Shown here: piece by piece, positions 36,807 through 47,550 of the stretch
Layout of the letters: every line of letters begins with the position of its first letter
How positions within the stretch are numbered: the first letter of the stretch is position 1
Source: Franconibacter pulveris DSM 19144
GTDB lineage: Bacteria > Pseudomonadota > Gammaproteobacteria > Enterobacterales > Enterobacteriaceae
Assembly: GCA_000621185.1 (NCBI GenBank)
Contig: KK211221.1
Location: 310,001 to 374,000 of the forward strand
Length of the DNA: 64,000 nucleotides
Direction of reading: 5' to 3'
The notes under the pieces: model-generated
Told to the model about the DNA's origin: nothing
The model's database searches: none
The model's input: the letters and a program-made list of their open reading frames with translations, nothing else
Program-made: the position numbers and the translations under genes

Positions 36807-36826
36807 TTAATCAATCGATTGATTAA
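36807..36826. promoter_or_regulatory. CecR operator, 20-base perfect palindrome
   Basis: TTAATCAATCGATTGATTAA lies 14 bases upstream of the cecR start. A -10-like TATACATAAT lies just upstream (36797–36806). TetR-family CecR in E. coli binds a similar AATCAAT…ATTGATT palindrome and regulates rhlE and its own operon. Confidence 0.8.
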
Positions 36827-36840
36827 CTTTGTGGTGCCTT

Positions 36841-37521
36841 ATGAATAATTCCTCTTCGCCCTCCACCCAGCGCGGGGAACAGGCGCGAAACCAGCTTATC
36901 GCCGCTGCCATCGCCCAGTTTGGCGAATATGGTCTGCACGCCACCACGCGCGACATCGCCGCCGCCGCAGGGCAGAATATCGCCGCCATTACCTATTACT
37001 TCGGCTCGAAAGAAGATCTCTACATGGCCTCGGCGCAGTGGATAGCGGATTTCATCAGCCGCAACTTCCGCCCTCAGGCCGAGGCCGCCGACGCGCTGCT
37101 TCGCCAGCCTGCGCCGGAGAAAGCCGCCATCCGCGCCCTGATAGACGACGCCTGCCGCCAGATGATTCGCCTGCTGACGGCGGACGAAACGCTAAACATC
37201 AGCAAATTTATCTCCCGCGAACAGCTCTCCCCCACGGCGGCCTATCAACTGGTGCATACGCAGGTTATTTCCCCGCTGCATGAGCATTTCACCCGGTTAA
37301 TCGCCCGCTATACCGGCTGCGATGAGCAGGCCACCGAAACCATTTTGCATACCCACGCGCTGCTCGGCGAGATTCTGGCGTTTCGCCTTGGCCGGGAAAC
37401 GATCCTGCTGCGCGCGGGCTGGACACAGTTTGATGAAGAGAGAGCCGCGAGCATTCACCGGGTGGTGGCGCGCCATATTGACTGGATCCTGGACGGCCTG
37501 ACGCAAGGAGAGAAACCATGA
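36841..37521 (+). CDS. cecR: TetR-family regulator CecR (YbiH)
   Basis: The 226-aa repressor has the helix-turn-helix [36 protein letters not shown] at about 24–58 and a C-terminal ligand domain with [22 protein letters not shown]. In E. coli it responds to cefoperazone and chloramphenicol and controls rhlE and ybhGFSR. The ATG at 36841 (MNNSSSPS) fits; the upstream TTG at 36829 is less likely. It overlaps ybhG by ATGA, giving a coupled operon cecR-ybhGFSR. Confidence 0.95.
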   Translation: MNNSSSPSTQRGEQARNQLIAAAIAQFGEYGLHATTRDIAAAAGQNIAAITYYFGSKEDLYMASAQWIADFISRNFRPQAEAADALLRQPAPEKAAIRALIDDACRQMIRLLTADETLNISKFISREQLSPTAAYQLVHTQVISPLHEHFTRLIARYTGCDEQATETILHTHALLGEILAFRLGRETILLRAGWTQFDEERAASIHRVVARHIDWILDGLTQGEKP

Positions 37522-38525
37522 AGAACAGAAAGCCGCTGTGGCTAATTTTGCTTGCAATAGCCGTGCTGGCGGCTGCCTGGGGCGGCTGGCGCTGGTATGA
37601 GAGCCGCCAGCGCGAGACGCTTACGCTATATGGCAACGTGGATATCCGCACCGTCAACCTGAGCTTTCGCGTCGGCGGGCGGCTTAGCGCGCTGACGGTG
37701 GATGAAGGCGACACGGTAAAAGCCGGGCAGCTGCTTGGCGAACTCGACAAAGCACCGTATGAAAACGCGCTGTTGCAGGCCGAGGCAAATGTCACCGCCG
37801 CTCAGGCGAAATATGAACTGGTGATGGCCGGCTACCGCTCGGAAGAGATAGCCCAGGCCGCCGCCGCGGTACGCCAGGCGCAGGCCGCCTGGGACTATGC
37901 GCAGAGCTTTTTACAGCGCCAGCAGGGGCTGTGGCAACGGCGCGTTATCTCCGCCAACGACCTGGAGAATGCCCGTTCCTCGCGCGACCAGGCCCAGGCG
38001 CAGCTCAAATCGGCGCAGGATAAGCTAAGCCAGTTCCGCGCCGGGAACCGTCCGCAGGAAATAGCCCAGGCGAAAGCAAGCCTGCAACAGGCGCAGGCGC
38101 AGCTCGCGCAGGCGAAGCTTGATCTGCACGATACGCAACTGGTGGCGCCTTCCGACGGCGTGCTGCTGACCCGCGCCGTGGAGCCGGGCACGATGTTGAA
38201 CGCCGGCGGCACGGTATTGACCGTCTCGCTGACGCGCCCGGTCTGGGTGCGCGCCTATGTCGACGAGGTGAATTTAAGCCAGGTTCAGCCGGGCCGGGAG
38301 GTGTTGATCTACACTGACAGCCGCCCCGATAAGCCCTACCACGGCAAAATCGGCTTTGTCTCCCCTACCGCCGAATTTACGCCGAAAAGCGTGGAAACCC
38401 CGGATCTGCGCACCGACCTGGTTTATCGCCTGCGCATTATCGTAAACGACGCGGACGGCGCACTTCGCCAGGGCATGCCGGCGACGCTCACCTTCAGCGA
38501 CGGGGCGCGCGATGAACGCCGTTAA
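37518..38525 (+). CDS. ybhG: HlyD-type membrane fusion protein YbhG
   Basis: Adaptor of the YbhFSR ABC exporter, 335 aa. One N-terminal helix (about 8–27), lipoyl half [25 protein letters not shown], a long coiled-coil hairpin (about 75–200; [18 protein letters not shown]), second lipoyl half [21 protein letters not shown] and a beta barrel. It starts inside the cecR stop and overlaps ybhF by 14 bases. Confidence 0.95.
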   Translation: MKNRKPLWLILLAIAVLAAAWGGWRWYESRQRETLTLYGNVDIRTVNLSFRVGGRLSALTVDEGDTVKAGQLLGELDKAPYENALLQAEANVTAAQAKYELVMAGYRSEEIAQAAAAVRQAQAAWDYAQSFLQRQQGLWQRRVISANDLENARSSRDQAQAQLKSAQDKLSQFRAGNRPQEIAQAKASLQQAQAQLAQAKLDLHDTQLVAPSDGVLLTRAVEPGTMLNAGGTVLTVSLTRPVWVRAYVDEVNLSQVQPGREVLIYTDSRPDKPYHGKIGFVSPTAEFTPKSVETPDLRTDLVYRLRIIVNDADGALRQGMPATLTFSDGARDERR

Positions 38526-40245
38526 GAACGCCATTCGCCTGCACGGGCTGGTTAAGCATTTCCCGGGCATGGAGAAACCCGCCGTCGCCCGGCTGGATGC
38601 GGAAATTCTGCCGGGCGGCGTAACCGGGCTGGTGGGGCCGGACGGCGCGGGAAAAACCACGCTGATGCGCATGCTGGCCGGGCTGCTGCGCCCGGATGAA
38701 GGCGAAGCGCAGGTGGCCGGGCTCGATCCGGTGCGCGACGACCACGCCCTGCACGCCGTACTCGGCTATATGCCGCAAAAATTCGGTCTGTATGAAGATT
38801 TAACGGTGCTGGAGAACCTGAATCTCTATGCCGACCTGCGCAGCGTCACCGGCGAGGCCCGCCGTGAAACCTTCAGACGCCTGCTGGCGTTTACGGCGCT
38901 TGCTCCCTTTACCGGGCGTCTGGCGGGCAAGCTTTCCGGCGGCATGAAGCAGAAGCTCGGCCTCGCCTGCACGCTGGTGGGGCAGCCGAAAGTGCTGCTG
39001 CTTGATGAACCCGGCGTTGGCGTCGACCCGATCTCACGGCGCGAGCTGTGGCAGATGGTGCACGAGCTGGCAGGCGAAGGCATGCTTATTCTCTGGAGCA
39101 CCTCCTATCTGGACGAGGCTGAACAGTGCCGGGACGTGCTGCTGATGAACGAAGGCGAACTGCTTTATCAGGGCGAGCCGAAGGCGCTTACGCAGCAGAT
39201 GGCCGGGCGCAGCTTTCTGATGACCAGCCCCACAACCGGCAACCGTCAGCTGTTGCAGCAGGCGCTAAAGCGCCCGGAAGTGAGCGACGGCATGATTCAG
39301 GGCCGTTCGGTACGCCTGATTTTGCGCCGGGAGGCGAACGCGCAAACGCTAAAACAGGCGCTGGCGCCGATCCAGCTTGAGGAGACCGCGCCGCGCTTTG
39401 AAGACGCGTTTATCGATCTTTTAGGCGGCGCCGGCTCGCGAGAGTCGCCGCTCGGCGCCATCCTGCATACGGTTGAAGGCGAGGCTTGCGAGACGGTCAT
39501 CGAGGCGCGCAGCCTGACCAAGAAATTTGGCGACTTCGCCGCCACCGATGACGTGAGCTTTACGGTTCAGCGCGGCGAAATTTTCGGCCTGCTCGGCCCT
39601 AACGGCGCGGGCAAATCCACCACCTTCAAAATGATGTGCGGCTTGCTGGTGCCCACATCAGGTAAGGCGCTGGTGCTGGATATGGATCTGAAAACCAGCT
39701 CCGGCAAAGCGCGCCAGCATCTGGGCTACATGGCGCAGAAATTCTCGCTTTACGGCAACCTGACGGTTGAGCAGAACCTGCGCTTTTTCTCCGGCGTATA
39801 TGGCCTGCGCGGCCGGGCGCAGAACGACAAAATCGCCAGCATGAGCGAGGCTTTCGGCTTGAACGCGATTTTTCGCCAGCCCACCGACGCCCTGCCGCTC
39901 GGCTTCAAGCAGCGGCTGGCGCTGGCCTGTTCGCTGATGCACGAGCCGGACATTCTCTTTTTGGACGAACCCACCTCCGGCGTCGACCCGCTCACCCGCC
40001 GTGAGTTCTGGCTGCATATCAACAGCATGGTGGAAAAAGGGGTGACGGTGATGGTAACCACTCACTTTATGGACGAGGCGGAGTACTGCGACCGCATCGG
40101 GTTGGTCTATCACGGGCAGCTTATCGCCCACGGCACGCCGGACTCCCTTAAGCGCGAGGCGGCGCAGAGTGAGCAGGAAGACCCGACCATGGAGCAGGCG
40201 TTTATCCGGCTGATTGAGCAATGGGATAAGGAGCACGCGAAATGA
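38512..40245 (+). CDS. ybhF: Fused twin ABC ATPase YbhF
   Basis: The 577-aa ATPase has two ABC domains in one chain. The first has Walker [10 protein letters not shown] and signature LSGGMKQK. The second has Walker [10 protein letters not shown] and a divergent signature, LPLGFKQR. Both have Walker B DEP motifs ([24 protein letters not shown]). It powers YbhS/YbhR; E. coli YbhF/S/R has been linked to drug and Na+ efflux. The first half contains STSYLDEAE where an H-loop His is usual (Ser–Ser), so the two sites may be unequal. Confidence 0.94.
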   Translation: MNAVKNAIRLHGLVKHFPGMEKPAVARLDAEILPGGVTGLVGPDGAGKTTLMRMLAGLLRPDEGEAQVAGLDPVRDDHALHAVLGYMPQKFGLYEDLTVLENLNLYADLRSVTGEARRETFRRLLAFTALAPFTGRLAGKLSGGMKQKLGLACTLVGQPKVLLLDEPGVGVDPISRRELWQMVHELAGEGMLILWSTSYLDEAEQCRDVLLMNEGELLYQGEPKALTQQMAGRSFLMTSPTTGNRQLLQQALKRPEVSDGMIQGRSVRLILRREANAQTLKQALAPIQLEETAPRFEDAFIDLLGGAGSRESPLGAILHTVEGEACETVIEARSLTKKFGDFAATDDVSFTVQRGEIFGLLGPNGAGKSTTFKMMCGLLVPTSGKALVLDMDLKTSSGKARQHLGYMAQKFSLYGNLTVEQNLRFFSGVYGLRGRAQNDKIASMSEAFGLNAIFRQPTDALPLGFKQRLALACSLMHEPDILFLDEPTSGVDPLTRREFWLHINSMVEKGVTVMVTTHFMDEAEYCDRIGLVYHGQLIAHGTPDSLKREAAQSEQEDPTMEQAFIRLIEQWDKEHAK

Positions 40246-41381
40246 GCGTTCACTCACAGGCTTTTTCCTGGCGACGCGTCCGCGCGCTGTGCGTCAAAGA
40301 GACGCGGCAGATCCTGCGCGACCCCAGCAGCTGGCTTATCGCCATGGTTATTCCGCTGCTGCTGCTTTTTATTTTCGGCTACGGCATAAATCTGGACTCC
40401 AGCCGCCTGCATGTGGGCGTCTTGCTGGAGGAGCGCAGCGAAGAGGCGTTGGATTTTACGCATGCCATCAGCGCCTCGCCCTTTATCGCCGCCACGGTCA
40501 GCAGCAATCGTCAGCAGTTAATCAACCTGATGCAGGGCGGAAAAATTCGCGGCATCGTGGTTATCCCGAACAACTTCGCCGCCCTCATGGCGCGCAGCAA
40601 CGATACCGCCCACGTACAGGTGATAACCGACGGCAGCGAGCCCAACACCGCTAACTTCGTGCAGGGTTATCTGCAGGGGATCTGGCAAATCTGGCAGACC
40701 CAGCGCGCGCAAGACCGGGGCGAAAGCGTCGAGCCGCTTATCGATGTGCAGCTGCGCTATTGGTTTAACCCCGCCGCCATCAGCCAGCACTTTATTATTC
40801 CCGGTGCGGTGACCATCATCATGACGGTGATAGGCGCTATCCTCACGTCGCTTGTGGTGGCGCGTGAATGGGAGCGCGGGACCATGGAAGCGCTGCTTTC
40901 CACCGAAGTGACGCGCACCGAGCTGCTGCTCTGCAAGCTTATCCCCTACTACTTCCTTGGCATGCTGGCAATGCTGCTTTGCATGCTGGTCTCGGTCTTT
41001 ATTCTGGGGGTGCCTTACCGCGGCTCACTGCTGTTGCTGTTTCTCATCTCCAGCCTGTTTTTACTCAGCACGCTGGGCATGGGGCTGCTTATCTCGACGC
41101 TTACCCGCAATCAGTTCAACGCCGCCCAGGTGGCGCTGAACGCGGCGTTTCTGCCGTCAGTCATGCTCTCGGGGTTTATTTTCCAGATAGACAGCATGCC
41201 TGCCGCCATACGGGTGGTGACTTATATCATTCCGGCGCGCTATTTCGTCAGCACCCTGCAAAGCCTGTTTCTGGCGGGAAATATTCCGGCGGTGCTGGTA
41301 GTCAATACGCTCTTCCTGGTGGCTTCGGCCGTGGTGTTTATCGGGTTGACCTGGCTTAAAACCCGTCGGCGGCTCGATTAA
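40242..41381 (+). CDS. ybhS: ABC-2 type permease YbhS
   Basis: The 379-aa inner-membrane permease has an N-terminal helix (about 28–48), a large extracytoplasmic domain (about 50–180) and five C-terminal helices with [31 protein letters not shown], the ABC-2 hallmark. It pairs with YbhR. It starts by ATGA overlap with ybhF. A GTTGGGLLIST-type motif before the last helices and [12 protein letters not shown], conserved in the family, are visible. Confidence 0.94.
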   Translation: MSVHSQAFSWRRVRALCVKETRQILRDPSSWLIAMVIPLLLLFIFGYGINLDSSRLHVGVLLEERSEEALDFTHAISASPFIAATVSSNRQQLINLMQGGKIRGIVVIPNNFAALMARSNDTAHVQVITDGSEPNTANFVQGYLQGIWQIWQTQRAQDRGESVEPLIDVQLRYWFNPAAISQHFIIPGAVTIIMTVIGAILTSLVVAREWERGTMEALLSTEVTRTELLLCKLIPYYFLGMLAMLLCMLVSVFILGVPYRGSLLLLFLISSLFLLSTLGMGLLISTLTRNQFNAAQVALNAAFLPSVMLSGFIFQIDSMPAAIRVVTYIIPARYFVSTLQSLFLAGNIPAVLVVNTLFLVASAVVFIGLTWLKTRRRLD

Positions 41382-41390
41382 GGAGGCAGA

Positions 41391-42497
41391 ATGTTTTATC
41401 GCTTATGGACGCTTATCCGCAAAGAGTTGCAGTCGCTGCTGCGCGAGCCGCAGACCCGCGCCATCCTCATCATGCCAGTCTTGCTGCAGGTGCTGCTGTT
41501 CCCTTTCGCCGCCACGCTTGAGGTCACTAACGCCACTATCGCTATCTATAACGAAGACAACGGCGCGCACTCTATCGAGCTGACGCAGCGCTTTGCACGC
41601 GCTAAGGCTTTCAGCGAAGTGCGAATGCTCAACAGCGCGCAGGCGATCCGCCCGACGCTCGACACGCAAAAAGCGCTGCTGCTGATCCGCTTTCCGGCAG
41701 ACTTCTCCCGCAAGCTGTCACGCCTTGAGCCCGCGCCGCTGCAAATTATCCTCGACGGGCGCAACTCCAACAGCGCCCAGATAGCGGCCAACTATTTGCA
41801 GGAGATAGTGAAGGATTACCAACTGGAGTTGCTGGAGGGCAAGCCGAAGCCGAACAACAGCGAGCTGGTGGTGCGCAACTGGTATAACCCGAACCTGGAT
41901 TACAAATGGTTTATCGTGCCTTCGCTTATCGCCATGATAACCACCATCGGGGTGATGATTGTCACCTCCCTTTCGGTGGCGCGGGAGCGCGAACAGGGCA
42001 CGCTCGACCAGCTGCTGGTCTCGCCGCTGGCCACCTGGCAGATTTTTGTCGGCAAGGCGGTGCCGGCGCTGGTTGTGGCGACCTTTCAGGCCACTATCGT
42101 GCTGGGCGCAGGCATCTGGGGCTATGACATCCCCTTCTCCGGCTCGCTCGCGCTCTTTTACTTCACCATGCTTATTTACGGGCTGTCGCTGGTGGGCTTT
42201 GGGCTGTTGATTTCCGCACTCTGCGCGACGCAGCAGCAGGCGTTTATCGGCGTGTTTGTCTTTATGATGCCGGCGATTTTGCTATCCGGGTATGTCTCGC
42301 CGGTAGAGAACATGCCGGTGTGGCTGCAAAACCTCACCTGGGCGAACCCGATTCGTCACTTTACCGATATTACTAAAGCGATTTATTTAAAGGATGCGAG
42401 TCTGGAGATTATCTGGCGGAGCTTGTGGCCGCTACTGGTCATCGCGGCCACGACGGGGTCAGCGGCCTACGCGATGTTTCGGCGCAAAATCGCCTGA
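41391..42497 (+). CDS. ybhR: ABC-2 type permease YbhR
   Basis: The 368-aa paralogue of YbhS has the same layout and the marks [34 protein letters not shown] and [23 protein letters not shown]. The ATG follows AAGGAGGC, the best ribosome site of the operon. The last gene of cecR-ybhGFSR. Its 3' end overlaps the convergent ybhQ by 39 bases. Confidence 0.94.
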   Translation: MFYRLWTLIRKELQSLLREPQTRAILIMPVLLQVLLFPFAATLEVTNATIAIYNEDNGAHSIELTQRFARAKAFSEVRMLNSAQAIRPTLDTQKALLLIRFPADFSRKLSRLEPAPLQIILDGRNSNSAQIAANYLQEIVKDYQLELLEGKPKPNNSELVVRNWYNPNLDYKWFIVPSLIAMITTIGVMIVTSLSVAREREQGTLDQLLVSPLATWQIFVGKAVPALVVATFQATIVLGAGIWGYDIPFSGSLALFYFTMLIYGLSLVGFGLLISALCATQQQAFIGVFVFMMPAILLSGYVSPVENMPVWLQNLTWANPIRHFTDITKAIYLKDASLEIIWRSLWPLLVIAATTGSAAYAMFRRKIA

Positions 42498-42875
42498 ATG
42501 GCGCTTACGCTCTTTTACCAGCAACGAGACCAGCGCCGGGCCCGCCAGCATGGCGAGACCCGCCAGCGCCAGCAGCCAGTTATTGTGCAGAACGCGGGAG
42601 AGCAGCCACAGCGCGATAAGCGACGTGCCGAAATACCAGGTGGTGGTGAGCTCTTCCAGAAAATCGCCCACATCGCGCCAGAGGCCTTCATGGTGGCGCT
42701 GCAGCATCAACATCAACAGCACCGTCACGCCGTAAAGCAGGCATAAACCCAGCCCGACGCGCACCAGCGAGCCGCTAAGCCAGCCGGCGACCAGAAGCGC
42801 GATAACCGCCAGATGCAGAACAATCTGCCAGCAACTCAGGCCCGTTACGACGCGAATTTGTTGTTGCCACCTCAT
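42459..42875 (-). CDS. ybhQ: Inner-membrane protein YbhQ
   Basis: The 138-aa protein has four hydrophobic segments and matches E. coli YbhQ (136 aa), with [22 protein letters not shown] and the C-terminal KHRVGR. Function unknown. The ATG at 42875 fits the family N-terminus; an in-frame ATG three codons upstream is the alternative. The terminal 39 bases lie over the end of ybhR, so their transcripts are mutually antisense. Confidence 0.9.
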   Translation of the reverse strand: MRWQQQIRVVTGLSCWQIVLHLAVIALLVAGWLSGSLVRVGLGLCLLYGVTVLLMLMLQRHHEGLWRDVGDFLEELTTTWYFGTSLIALWLLSRVLHNNWLLALAGLAMLAGPALVSLLVKERKRHSGDFAPKHRVGR

Positions 42876-43010
42876 GGCTTCCATCCTCCGGGATTTTTCA
42901 CTGATAACTGAGAGTACCGCACTTTACGGAAAATTCCGTAAGCCCGCACCTTTTTGTGACTAAGACTACACTTTATTTCCATCAGGACAGCGAAACGTGA
43001 CGGGAGAAAC

Positions 43011-43772
43011 ATGGCAGGGAAAACACAGCGATTTTCATTCAAAGTGCTCACCATCAACACGCACAAAGGATTTACCGCTTTTAACCGGCGCTTTATTTTG
43101 CCGGAACTACGGGATGCGGTAAGGACGGTTTCCGCAGATATTGTCTGCCTGCAGGAAGTCATGGGCGCGCATGAAGTGCATCCAATGCACGTCGAGAACT
43201 GGCCGGATACCACGCATTATGAGTTTCTGGCCGATACGATGTGGAGCGACTACGCCTATGGGCGAAACGCCGTCTATCCGGAAGGGCATCACGGCAACGC
43301 GGTGCTCTCCCGCTTTCCGATTGAGCAGTATGAGAACCTGGACGTCTCGGTGGATGGGCATGAAAAGCGCGGGTTGCTGCACTGTCAAATCTCTCCCCCC
43401 TCGTTCGATAAAACGCTGCATGTTATTTGTGTTCATTTGGGCCTGAAGGAGGCGCATCGTCAGGAACAGCTCAACATGCTGGCGGAGCTGGTAAACAGCC
43501 TGCCGGATGGCGAGCCGGTAGTGGTAGCAGGCGATTTTAACGACTGGCGACAGCAGGCGAACCGCTTTTTGCATCAGCACACGGGGCTTGATGAAGTGTT
43601 CACCCGGGCCTATGGCCGCCCGGCGCGCACATTTCCGGTTCGCTTCCCACTGCTGCGCCTTGATCGCATCTACGTGAAAAACGCCACGGTCAGCGCCCCG
43701 ACCGCGCTGCCGCTGCGTACCTGGCGACACCTTTCCGATCATGCCCCTCTGGCTGTGGAGATTCATCTATGA
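43011..43772 (+). CDS. ybhP: Endonuclease/exonuclease/phosphatase family protein YbhP
   Basis: The 253-aa protein has the DNase I/EEP fold: [22 protein letters not shown] (metal Glu), AGDFNDW (Asn/Asp) and [12 protein letters not shown] (catalytic His–Asp–His). Length equals E. coli YbhP. Substrate unknown: nucleic acid or phosphodiester lipid. It overlaps clsB by four bases and sits in ybhP-clsB-ybhN, which suggests a phospholipid role by context only. The ATG follows GGGAGAAAC. Confidence 0.93.
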   Translation: MAGKTQRFSFKVLTINTHKGFTAFNRRFILPELRDAVRTVSADIVCLQEVMGAHEVHPMHVENWPDTTHYEFLADTMWSDYAYGRNAVYPEGHHGNAVLSRFPIEQYENLDVSVDGHEKRGLLHCQISPPSFDKTLHVICVHLGLKEAHRQEQLNMLAELVNSLPDGEPVVVAGDFNDWRQQANRFLHQHTGLDEVFTRAYGRPARTFPVRFPLLRLDRIYVKNATVSAPTALPLRTWRHLSDHAPLAVEIHL

Positions 43773-45013
43773 AACCCACCTGGCGCGATGGCAACCGCAT
43801 ACAGTTGCTCGAAAACGGGGATGAGTACTATCCGGCGGTGTTTGCCGCCATTAACAAAGCGAAAAGCAAAATTTTTCTCGAAACCTTTATCTGGTTCGAG
43901 GATGAGGTCGGCCGACAGCTGCACGCGGTTCTCCTGCGCGCGGCGCAGCGCGGCGTCAGCATTGAAGTGCTGCTGGACGGCTACGGCTCGCCAGACCTCA
44001 GCGACAGCTTCGTCAACGAGCTCACCGCCGCAGGCGTAATATTCCGCTATTACGACCCGCGCAAGCCGCTGTTCGGCATGCGCACCAACCTCTTTCGCCG
44101 CATGCACCGCAAAATTGTGGTGATTGACGGCAACGTGGCTTTTGTCGGCGGCATTAACTACTCCGCCGAGCATATGTCCGACTACGGCCCGGAAGCGAAA
44201 CAGGATTACGCGGTGCGGGTGGAAGGCCCGGTGGTGCAGGATATCTACCAGTTTGTGCTGAGCAACCTGCCGGAAAACGAGCAGGCGGGCCGCTGGTGGC
44301 GGCGTCGACGTCAGCAGGCGGCGGACAACATCACGCCGGGCGAAGCCCAGGCGCTGTTTGTCTGGCGCGACAACGAAGAGCACCGGGACGACATCGAACG
44401 TTATTACCTGAAAATGCTCGCCAACGCGAAGAAAGAGGTGATCATCGCCAACGCCTATTTCTTCCCCGGCTACCGTCTGCTGCACGCCATGCGCAATGCA
44501 GCGCGGCGCGGCGTGCGCGTGAAGCTAATCGTGCAGGGTGAGCCAGATATGCCTATCGTTAAAGTAGGCGCGCGACTGCTTTACAACTATCTGGTGAAAG
44601 GCGGCGTGCAGGTGTTTGAATATTTGCGTCGCCCGCTGCACGGTAAAGTGGCGCTGATGGATGACCACTGGGCAACGGTCGGCTCAAGCAACCTTGACCC
44701 GCTGAGCCTCTCTCTCAATCTGGAGGCGAACCTTATCATCCATGACCGGCATTTTAACCAGACGCTGCGCGACAACCTTAACAGGCTTATCCGCGAAGAT
44801 TCTAAACAGGTTGATGAAAGCATGCTGCCGCGGCGTACGTGGTGGAATCTGACGAAAAGCGTGCTGGCGTTCCACTTTTTGCGCCACTTCCCGGCGCTGG
44901 TCGGCTGGCTGCCCGCCCACACACCGCGGCTGGCGCTGGTTAACCCGCCCGTGCAACCTGAAATCGAAACCCAGGACCGGGTTGAAACGGATAATCCGGG
45001 AGTAAAACCCTGA
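43769..45013 (+). CDS. clsB: Cardiolipin synthase B
   Basis: Phospholipase D-superfamily enzyme that makes cardiolipin or transfers phosphatidyl groups, 414 aa. The first HKD motif is H113-K115-D120 ([17 protein letters not shown]), and the second is [21 protein letters not shown] near residue 290. It lacks the N-terminal membrane helices of ClsA, as known for ClsB. It shares one base with the ybhN start (TGATG) and is coupled to ybhP. Confidence 0.95.
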   Translation: MKPTWRDGNRIQLLENGDEYYPAVFAAINKAKSKIFLETFIWFEDEVGRQLHAVLLRAAQRGVSIEVLLDGYGSPDLSDSFVNELTAAGVIFRYYDPRKPLFGMRTNLFRRMHRKIVVIDGNVAFVGGINYSAEHMSDYGPEAKQDYAVRVEGPVVQDIYQFVLSNLPENEQAGRWWRRRRQQAADNITPGEAQALFVWRDNEEHRDDIERYYLKMLANAKKEVIIANAYFFPGYRLLHAMRNAARRGVRVKLIVQGEPDMPIVKVGARLLYNYLVKGGVQVFEYLRRPLHGKVALMDDHWATVGSSNLDPLSLSLNLEANLIIHDRHFNQTLRDNLNRLIREDSKQVDESMLPRRTWWNLTKSVLAFHFLRHFPALVGWLPAHTPRLALVNPPVQPEIETQDRVETDNPGVKP

Positions 45014-46068
45014 TGGCGAAATCACATCCGAAATGGCGTAAAGCGAAAAAGATCCTTACCTGGCTGTTCTTTATCGCCGTTATTGTCCTGATTGTGCTTT
45101 ATGCGCAAAAAGTGGACTGGGAAGAGGTCTGGAAGGTTATCCGCGATTACAATCGCACCGCGCTGTTAAGCGCTATCGCGCTGGTGATTGTCAGCTATGT
45201 GCTGTACGGCTTTTACGACCTGCTCGGGCGCGCCTACTGCGGCCATAAGCTTGCCAAAAGGCAAGTGATGCTGGTGTCGTTTATCTGCTACGCCTTTAAC
45301 CTGACGCTCAGCACCTGGGTGGGCGGTGTGGGGATGCGCTACCGGCTCTATTCACGGCTTGGGCTGCCGGGCAGCACCATCACGCGCATCTTCTCACTCA
45401 GCATCACCACTAACTGGCTTGGTTACATTCTGCTGGGCGGGGTGATATTCAGCATTGGCGTCGTTCAGTTGCCCGCACACTGGTATATCAATGAAAGCAC
45501 GCTGCGCATTATTGGTCTCGCGCTGCTGGCGTTTATTGGGTTTTATCTCTGGGCCTGCGGTTTTGCGAAACGCCGTCATATGACCATCAAAGGACAGAAG
45601 CTGGTCTTGCCGTCGTGGAAGTTCGCTATCGTCCAGTTGCTTATCTCCAGCGCGAACTGGATGGCGATGGGGGCGATAATCTGGCTGTTGCTCGGCCAGC
45701 AGGTGGACTATTTCTTCGTGCTGGGCGTGCTGCTGGTGAGCAGCATCGCCGGGGTTATCATCCATATTCCGGCGGGTATCGGCGTGCTGGAAGCGGTGTT
45801 TATCGCCCTGCTGGCGGGCGAACATGTCAGCCATGGCGCCATCATCGCCGCCCTGCTCGCCTATCGCATGCTCTATTTCTTCGCTCCGCTGCTCATCGCC
45901 ATCATCTGTTATCTGGTGCTGGAAAGCCGCGCGAAGAAACTGCGGGCGAAAAACGAGAAAAAGCTCGCCAGCGCAGAACAGAAGTCCGGCACGCCGGATG
46001 AGAATCGGGTGGAGAGCCATACGAAAGAGGCGCGCTTTACGCCGAGAGAAGGAGAGGTAAAAGGGTAA
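45013..46068 (+). CDS. ybhN: Inner-membrane protein YbhN (lysylphosphatidylglycerol synthetase TM-like family)
   Basis: The 351-aa polytopic protein of the UPF0104 family has about nine helices and the conserved CYAFNLTLSTWVGGVGMRYRLYSRLGL and HIPAGIGVLEAVFIALL motifs. E. coli YbhN is linked genetically to ClsB, and phospholipid traffic is suspected but not proved. The C-terminal tail (about 315–351) is Lys/Glu-rich and poorly conserved. It starts at the clsB stop. Confidence 0.92.
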   Translation: MAKSHPKWRKAKKILTWLFFIAVIVLIVLYAQKVDWEEVWKVIRDYNRTALLSAIALVIVSYVLYGFYDLLGRAYCGHKLAKRQVMLVSFICYAFNLTLSTWVGGVGMRYRLYSRLGLPGSTITRIFSLSITTNWLGYILLGGVIFSIGVVQLPAHWYINESTLRIIGLALLAFIGFYLWACGFAKRRHMTIKGQKLVLPSWKFAIVQLLISSANWMAMGAIIWLLLGQQVDYFFVLGVLLVSSIAGVIIHIPAGIGVLEAVFIALLAGEHVSHGAIIAALLAYRMLYFFAPLLIAIICYLVLESRAKKLRAKNEKKLASAEQKSGTPDENRVESHTKEARFTPREGEVKG

Positions 46069-46095
46069 GCGCGGCGCTCAGGCGACAAGCTATAA

Positions 46096-46121
46096 GGCGG
46101 GTGGCGCGACGCTAACCCGCC
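46096..46121. repeat. Palindromic intergenic repeat, copy 2
   Basis: This copy starts GGCGGGTGGCGCGACGCT and ends AACCCGCC, matching the copy at 35036–35061 except at about four bases. It lies in the ybhN–ybhL gap, which otherwise holds only a terminator. Confidence 0.65.
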
Positions 46122-46275
46122 CTGCAAAACCCAAACCGTTCTCCTGCCACCGCGACACAGCCCTCCCCACACTGACTACGGCGGCGCCCGTTCAGGGCCG
46201 CCTGTGGGGAACATCCGGCGCTAACGAATGTCCTTCGCGCCGGGTCACACGTCAGCGCGCACCTTGCCCCGCGCA

Positions 46276-46302
46276 TAAAAAAACCCTCCGCAGAGGGTTT
46301 TT
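46276..46302. terminator. Bidirectional terminator between ybhN and ybhL
   Basis: A-run, ACCCTC, CGCA loop, GAGGGT and T-run. It serves the convergent genes. Confidence 0.85.
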
Positions 46303-46317
46303 ATCCATCAAAACAGC

Positions 46318-47025
46318 CTACCGCCGGTTGCCAAAAATACGCAGCAGCATCAGGAACAGGTTGATGAAATCAAGGTATAGCGTCAGCGCGCCGAGAATGG
46401 AGTACTTACGCAAATGCCCGCGATCGTTAACATCTATCTCCGCCCCCAGGTTTTTCAGCTTCTGCGTGTCATACGCCGTCAGCCCCACGAAGACGATAAC
46501 GCCGATATAGGTTACCGCCCACATCAGCGCCGTGCTCTTCAGCCAGAAATTCACCAGCGAGGCGATAAGAATGCCTATCAGCGCCATAAATAGCATATTG
46601 CCGAAGCCGCTCAGGTCGCGTTTGGTGGTGTAGCCATACAGGCTCATCGCGCCAAACATCCCCGCCGTCACGACGAACGTGCTGGCGATGGAGGCATAGG
46701 TATAGACCAGAAAGATACTGGCGAGCGTTAAGCCGGTGAGCGCCGAATAGAGCATAAACAGCGCGGTCGCCACCGCCGGGCTGAGCTTATGCACCAGCCC
46801 CGACAGCACAAACACCACCGCCAGCTGCGCGATAATAAGCCCGAAGAAAGTGATGCGGCTTGAGAACACATACATCATCACGGCGGGCGTATTAGCGGCA
46901 TACCAGGCGACGAACGCAGTGAGCAACAGCCCACAGGTCATCCAGCCATACACTTGCGCCATAAAAGTCTGCAACCCCGCGCGGGGCTGAACAATGGTGT
47001 CACTTGAACGTGGATATCGGTCCAT
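46318..47025 (-). CDS. ybhL: Bax-inhibitor-1 family membrane protein YbhL
   Basis: The 235-aa seven-helix protein of the TMBIM/UPF0005 family has TYIGVIVFVGLTAYDTQKLKN (the putative proton/Ca switch with conserved Asp), GYTTKRDLSGFGNMLFMALIG and the C-terminal NLFLMLLRIFGNRR. E. coli YbhL is 234 aa. Function in bacteria is unclear; a Ca2+ leak has been shown for the Bacillus relative YetJ. The ATG at 47025 (MDRYPRSSDT) matches the family; the longer frame from 47082 is not supported. Confidence 0.94.
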   Translation of the reverse strand: MDRYPRSSDTIVQPRAGLQTFMAQVYGWMTCGLLLTAFVAWYAANTPAVMMYVFSSRITFFGLIIAQLAVVFVLSGLVHKLSPAVATALFMLYSALTGLTLASIFLVYTYASIASTFVVTAGMFGAMSLYGYTTKRDLSGFGNMLFMALIGILIASLVNFWLKSTALMWAVTYIGVIVFVGLTAYDTQKLKNLGAEIDVNDRGHLRKYSILGALTLYLDFINLFLMLLRIFGNRR

Positions 47026-47098
47026 GACGGCTCCTCTTAACGATAAAAACCGGGCTTGCGCCCCCTGGTAAAAGCCTGGCACATTCTGCGAAACCCGC

Positions 47099-47548
47099 TT
47101 ACCAGCGCTTCGCCGCCTGCTGGTCGCTCTCGCGGGCTTCCACCCAGCGGTCGCCTTCCGGCGTCGCTTCCCGCTTCCAGAACGGCGCGCGGGTTTTCAG
47201 GTAATCCATAATAAACTGCGCGGCGTCAAACGCCTGGCTGCGGTGGGCGCCGGTGACGCCGACAAACACAATTTCGTCTCCCGGCCACAGTTCGCCAATA
47301 CGGTGAATCACCGACACGCGCTGCAGCGGCCAGCGCGCGCGGGCATCCGCGATAATCTCCGCCAGCGCCTTTTCCGTCATGCCCGGGTAGTGCTCAAGCG
47401 TCAGCGCGCTCACGCTGTCGCCAAGATTATGATTGCGCACCTTGCCGGTGAAGGTGACCACGGCGCCGTCTTCATCGCACTGGGCAAGCCACTGGTACTC
47501 TTCGCCTACGTTGAAATTTTCACGCCCGACGCGAATACGGGTTTCCAT
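47099..47548 (-). CDS. moaE: Molybdopterin synthase large subunit
   Basis: The catalytic subunit of molybdopterin synthase (149 aa) inserts two sulfurs from MoaD thiocarboxylate into precursor Z. Marks: GAVVTFTGKVRNHN, ALTLEHYPGMTEKAL, HRIGELWPGDEIVFVGVTGAHRSQAFDA and the catalytic Lys region KTRAPFWKREATPEGDRWVEA. It is two bases after moaD and the last gene of moaABCDE. Confidence 0.97.
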   Translation of the reverse strand: METRIRVGRENFNVGEEYQWLAQCDEDGAVVTFTGKVRNHNLGDSVSALTLEHYPGMTEKALAEIIADARARWPLQRVSVIHRIGELWPGDEIVFVGVTGAHRSQAFDAAQFIMDYLKTRAPFWKREATPEGDRWVEARESDQQAAKRW

Positions 47549-47550
47549 GG

